Below, piece by piece: positions 40,290-43,384 of a DNA stretch of 43,384 nucleotides (positions within the stretch are counted from its first letter, which is position 1; each line of letters begins with the position of its first letter). The notes under the pieces are model-generated. The model saw nothing but the letters and a program-made list of their open reading frames with translations, was not told the DNA's origin and ran no database searches. The stretch spans positions 1-43,384 of the forward strand of contig JACRIN010000082.1 of the NCBI GenBank assembly GCA_016220085.1. The letters run 5' to 3'. The position numbers and the translations under genes are program-made. The DNA is from Planctomycetota bacterium (GTDB lineage: Bacteria > Planctomycetota > UBA1135 > GCA-002686595).

Positions 40290-42845
40290 CTAGCGCCGGC
40301 CGGAGAGTCGCAGCGCCGCCCCGAGGAAAACCGCGGCCGCGCCCGCCGCCAGGACCGCCGTGGCCCACGGATGCGGTCCGGATGCGCCTTCGCGCGCCGC
40401 ACGCGCGCGGGCCGGGGTCGGGAGCGCGGGCGGCCACATCTCGGGCGCGGCGCGGAACTCGGTCCTCTGCTCGTGGACGACCGTACCGCTCCAAACCAGG
40501 ACGTCGCGGGCGGCGACGCGCGCCGCGAGCGGTCCGGCGTCGAGCCCAGCGAGCTCGCGGGCCGGAACCCGTCGCACGGTGCGGGGGTCGGCGCCGTCAC
40601 GCCCGTCGGCGGGCAGGAGCGCGAACGAGCGTGCGGCGCGCGCGACGACCGATGTGCCCGATGCGCCGGCGGCACCTGGAGCACCTGCGGCACCGGGGAG
40701 ACCTGGGGACGCGAGCGGTTCGAGGCGCAGCGCGAGCTCGACCGGCCACTCCGGCGGCACGTTTTCGAGCTCGAAACCGCGCGCGTCGAGCTTCGCGCGC
40801 GGCCGGGTGCTCCTCGCCGCGTGCGCGCGACGCGCGAGCGCGCGCACGGCGCTCGCGAGCGCCTCGCGCCACGCTCTCGGCTCGCGACTCCAACGCTCGT
40901 CCGGCGCGAGCGCCGTCGCGAGCTTCGAGCCCAGGCCGACGCGACCGACCGCGAGCAACGGCTCGCCCGTGCCGTCGACGACCAGCGCCTTCGCGAGCGG
41001 ACCCGAGCGCACGCGGAGCTTGCGCTCGCGCGGCGCGAGCTCGCGCGGCAGGCCCGACGCGACGCCAGCTTCGAACGTGTCGACGCTGAGCTCGCCCGCC
41101 GGCCGCACGAGCGCGGCGATCGGTCCGGCCTCGACCACGTCGCGCCGCGCGCTCGCCCGCGCGAACACGCGCGCGAGGTCGGACGGCTCTTCGGCGTGCA
41201 CCAAACGCTCGCCCGTGAACAGCAACGCGTCGAGGATCGGCGTCGAGCCCGCGGGATCGAGCACGCAGACGACGAGCTCCGCCCCGGTCGCGGCGAGCGA
41301 CGCACGTACGCGCCGCGCATCGCGCTCCTCGGCGCCGGCTTCGTCGCGCCCGTCGCTGACCAGGAAGACCAGCGCGCGATCGCGGCTCCTCGCGCGCGTC
41401 TCCGCGAGCTCGTCGAGCGCGACGACGATCGCCGTCGGCCCCGACGGCGCGCTCGCATCGAGCAACGCCTGGATCTCCGCGCGCCGCGCGTCATCCTCCG
41501 CGGCGCCGAGCGCGAACGGGGGCCCGAGGTGATTCGTGAAGAAGCGCACCGCGACTTGCTCGTCGTCCGCGGCGGCGCGCGCGAGCTCGATCGCCGCCGC
41601 GCGAGCCGCGCGATCGGCCGCGCCCGCCATGCTGCCGGACGCGTCGATCAGGATCACGATCGACCGACCGCGGTCGTCGTCGTCGACCAGCGACAACGGC
41701 AGCAACGCGCTCGCGTCGCTCTTCGAGCGCCAACCGGCGAGCGTCGCCTCGCCGGGCACGTACGCGAACGCGCCGCCCCAGCGCACGAAGTCCGCGAGCG
41801 TCGCGGGCAGCAGGCGCAGGTCGACGTCGCTCGCGAGCACGAGATCGGCCGCGTCGAATCGCGCCGCGCACGCCTCGCGCCAGAGCCTTTCGGCGCTCCC
41901 GGGGCTTTCGGGACTCTCGGGCCGCTCGACCCGCTCCACATCGAGGCCGTCGAGCTTCGCGAGTTCGTCGAGCCACGGCGCATCGCCGAGGACGAGCACG
42001 CGCAACGCATCACCGCACTCGACCCAGGCCGAGCGGCGGTCGTTCTCAGGGGTCGCGTCGGGCGTCTCGAACTCGAGCTCGGCATCGATCCGGATCGCGC
42101 CCGGCTGCGCGACGCCCAAGTCGACTTGAACCGCGGTTGGATCGCGATCGAACGCGAGCGGCACGCGCCGCGTCGTCTCGCCGCGCGCGCTCTTCGCGCG
42201 CACGACGAGCGCGCCGCTGCGACCGGTCGCGTCGCCCACCAGCGCGAGTTCGGCGAGCACCGCGAGCGGCGCGCCGGCTTCGACGAAGTCGCTGGTGCGA
42301 AGCGCGCGGAGCTCCGCGTCGAAGCGCGCCTCGGGCGCGAGCGGCACGCAGCGCACGACGACGCCGTCGCTCGCGAGGCGCGCGAGCGCGAAGGTCGCAT
42401 CGCCGTCGGTCGCGGCGCCGTCGGTGACGAGCACGAGCTCGCGCTCGGTGCGCTTCGCGAAGAGCGCCGACGCCGCGCCGAGCGCCTCGACGAGCGCGCT
42501 CTCGCTCGCGTCGTCGCCGAGCACCTCGAAACCGACCTCGCCCGCGGCGAGTCGCGCGAAACCGTCCGCCGCGGACGACGGCGCGATCCACGTGCGGACG
42601 TCGCGCGCGACCGAGAGCAACGCGAAGTCGCCTCCGGAGTCGCGCGCGCGCGCCGCGGCGTCGAGCGCGGCGGAGAGCGCGACCTCGTCCGCCGCAGGCC
42701 GAGTGCGCCGCACGCTCGCTGAAGCATCGACGAGCACGACGGTCAATGGAGGCCAACGCCACTCGCGCTCGAAAGTCGGCCGCGAGAGCCAAGCGCCTGC
42801 GGCGAGCGCCGAGACACCGAGCACCAAGAGGCCTCGCGCGAGCAT
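40290..42845 (-). CDS. Double-VWA membrane protein with a glutamine amidotransferase-like domain
   Basis: 851 residues. An N-terminal membrane helix (MLARGLLVLGVSALAAGAWL) and one near the C-terminus (about 825-845) bracket a soluble region. Two von Willebrand A-type domains each carry a metal-ion MIDAS motif: VVLVDASASV near residue 40 and VILIDASGSMAG near 400, the latter followed by LVSDGRDEAG. Between them (about 280-380) is a flavodoxin/GATase-1-like segment (LRVLVLGDAPWLDEL ... FVRWGGAFAYVPGEA) without an obvious catalytic Cys. This layout is common in planctomycete membrane proteins related to the Bat/stress-tolerance operons. The ATG at 42845 is one base after the mnmA stop, so the two are cotranscribed. 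Confidence 0.8.
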   Translation of the reverse strand: MLARGLLVLGVSALAAGAWLSRPTFEREWRWPPLTVVLVDASASVRRTRPAADEVALSAALDAAARARDSGGDFALLSVARDVRTWIAPSSAADGFARLAAGEVGFEVLGDDASESALVEALGAASALFAKRTERELVLVTDGAATDGDATFALARLASDGVVVRCVPLAPEARFDAELRALRTSDFVEAGAPLAVLAELALVGDATGRSGALVVRAKSARGETTRRVPLAFDRDPTAVQVDLGVAQPGAIRIDAELEFETPDATPENDRRSAWVECGDALRVLVLGDAPWLDELAKLDGLDVERVERPESPESPGSAERLWREACAARFDAADLVLASDVDLRLLPATLADFVRWGGAFAYVPGEATLAGWRSKSDASALLPLSLVDDDDRGRSIVILIDASGSMAGAADRAARAAAIELARAAADDEQVAVRFFTNHLGPPFALGAAEDDARRAEIQALLDASAPSGPTAIVVALDELAETRARSRDRALVFLVSDGRDEAGAEERDARRVRASLAATGAELVVCVLDPAGSTPILDALLFTGERLVHAEEPSDLARVFARASARRDVVEAGPIAALVRPAGELSVDTFEAGVASGLPRELAPRERKLRVRSGPLAKALVVDGTGEPLLAVGRVGLGSKLATALAPDERWSREPRAWREALASAVRALARRAHAARSTRPRAKLDARGFELENVPPEWPVELALRLEPLASPGLPGAAGAPGAAGASGTSVVARAARSFALLPADGRDGADPRTVRRVPARELAGLDAGPLAARVAARDVLVWSGTVVHEQRTEFRAAPEMWPPALPTPARARAAREGASGPHPWATAVLAAGAAAVFLGAALRLSGRR

Positions 42846-42846
42846 G

Positions 42847-43384
42847 CTACGCGCCGCGCGCGACGCGGTGCGCGGGCTCGTCGACCAGCGCGCTCGACGC
42901 GATCCAGCCGCCGCCGAGCAGTCGCTCGTCGTCGTAGAACGCCGCGCCTTGGCCCGAGGCGACCGCGAGCTGCGGCTCGTCGAAGACGACCGTCGCTTCG
43001 CGGCCCTCGACGTGCACGCGACACTTCGCGGGCGCGTGGTGGTAGCGCACCTGCACTTCGCACGCGAACTCGTTCGACGCGGGGACGTCGAAGCCGATCC
43101 AATTGAGCTCGCGGACCCGCATCGACGCCGCGTGGCACTCCTCGCGCGAGCCAAGCACCACCGTGCCGGTCTCCGGCAACAACGCGACGACGTAGAGCGG
43201 CAAGCCGCCGCCGACGCCGTGACCGCGGCGCTGGCCGATCGTGAAGTGCTCGGTGCCGGCGTGCTCGCCGAGCACGCGCCCGCCGGTGTCGACGAGTCGG
43301 CCGGGGTGCAGCTCGACGCCGCGCTCCGCGAGCCGGCGCCGGTAGTCGTACGATGGCACGAAGCTGATCTCTTTGCTGTCCGCC
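42847..43384 (-). CDS. mnmA: tRNA-specific 2-thiouridylase MnmA, C-terminal part (5' end outside window)
   Basis: About 178 C-terminal residues; the start lies beyond the right edge. MnmA thiolates uridine 34 of tRNA for Glu, Gln and Lys. Seen: ADSKEISFVPSYDYRRRL, corresponding to the segment around the second catalytic Cys, then GxxLGEHAGTEHFTIGQRRGHG (the conserved HxGxxxxTIGQRKG region), YVVALLPETGTVVLG, and the C-terminal beta-barrel with VRYHHAPAKCRV and QLAVASGQGAAFYDDERLLGGG. The residue normally Cys in DSxxICFV is Ser here (AGC codon). The stop is one base before the VWA start. It complements mnmD at 13976. Confidence 0.92.
   Translation of the reverse strand, partial: ADSKEISFVPSYDYRRRLAERGVELHPGRLVDTGGRVLGEHAGTEHFTIGQRRGHGVGGGLPLYVVALLPETGTVVLGSREECHAASMRVRELNWIGFDVPASNEFACEVQVRYHHAPAKCRVHVEGREATVVFDEPQLAVASGQGAAFYDDERLLGGGWIASSALVDEPAHRVARGA

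Overview
The window is very GC-rich bacterial chromosomal DNA, densely packed with genes, from a Gram-negative-type (diderm) organism. A planctomycete (Planctomycetota) of the Saltatorellus/Poly30 type is my best guess, held with moderate confidence. The reasons are a secreted protein with repeated DAFEPN segments and a C-terminal module ending in FQTWFRDPAGG...GFNLS that I recognise from planctomycete surface proteins, double-MIDAS VWA membrane proteins, HEAT/zinc-ribbon proteins, many GTG/TTG starts and many genes without a clear Shine-Dalgarno. No rRNA, tRNA, CRISPR array, phage or insertion sequence was found.

Layout. 1-6266 (+) is the end of a type II secretion secretin followed by gspE, F, G, H, I and J, tightly packed. 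6456-16891 is a long minus-strand run. In transcription order it holds sucC, sucD, mnmD, tatA, a mobA-like gene, a polyprenyl diphosphate synthase, folD and a rhomboid protease, then a large secreted protein of unknown function and serS. 17087-19584 (+) holds a two-domain dCTP deaminase and a TPR protein. A 41-codon rpmH (ribosomal protein bL34) lies on the minus strand at 19791-19916 and is easily missed.

20360-28530 (+) is the most striking part: a four-gene, translationally coupled operon. It encodes (i) a membrane NAD(P)/FAD/Fe-S oxidoreductase with probable b-haem helices, (ii) a membrane-anchored cytochrome with 26 CxxCH haem motifs, (iii) an outer-membrane beta-barrel and (iv) a lipoprotein cytochrome with 25 CxxCH motifs, half of it built from 48-residue dihaem repeats. 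The order matches the path from the cytoplasmic membrane, across the periplasm, through a porin, to the cell surface. I read it as a complete trans-envelope electron conduit, probably for extracellular electron transfer, that is not recognisably Mtr, Pcc or Omb.

28705-42845 is mostly minus strand. It holds fumC, three exported proteins (beta-helix lipoprotein, DAFEPN-repeat protein, papain-like lipoprotein), a PIN-domain toxin-like pair, mdh, icd, a zinc-ribbon/coiled-coil/HEAT membrane protein, a small plus-strand TPR protein, a HEAT-like lipoprotein and a VWA membrane protein. The C-terminal half of mnmA runs off the right edge.

How the genes fit together: sucCD, fumC, mdh and icd cover most of the oxidative TCA cycle, which would feed electrons to the conduit. 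The type II secretion genes could help export its outermost cytochrome. mnmD and mnmA both act on U34 of tRNA. A notable non-coding theme is the set of short GC-rich tandem repeats (17-25 bp units) between or at the ends of genes, one of them in the leader of sucC.
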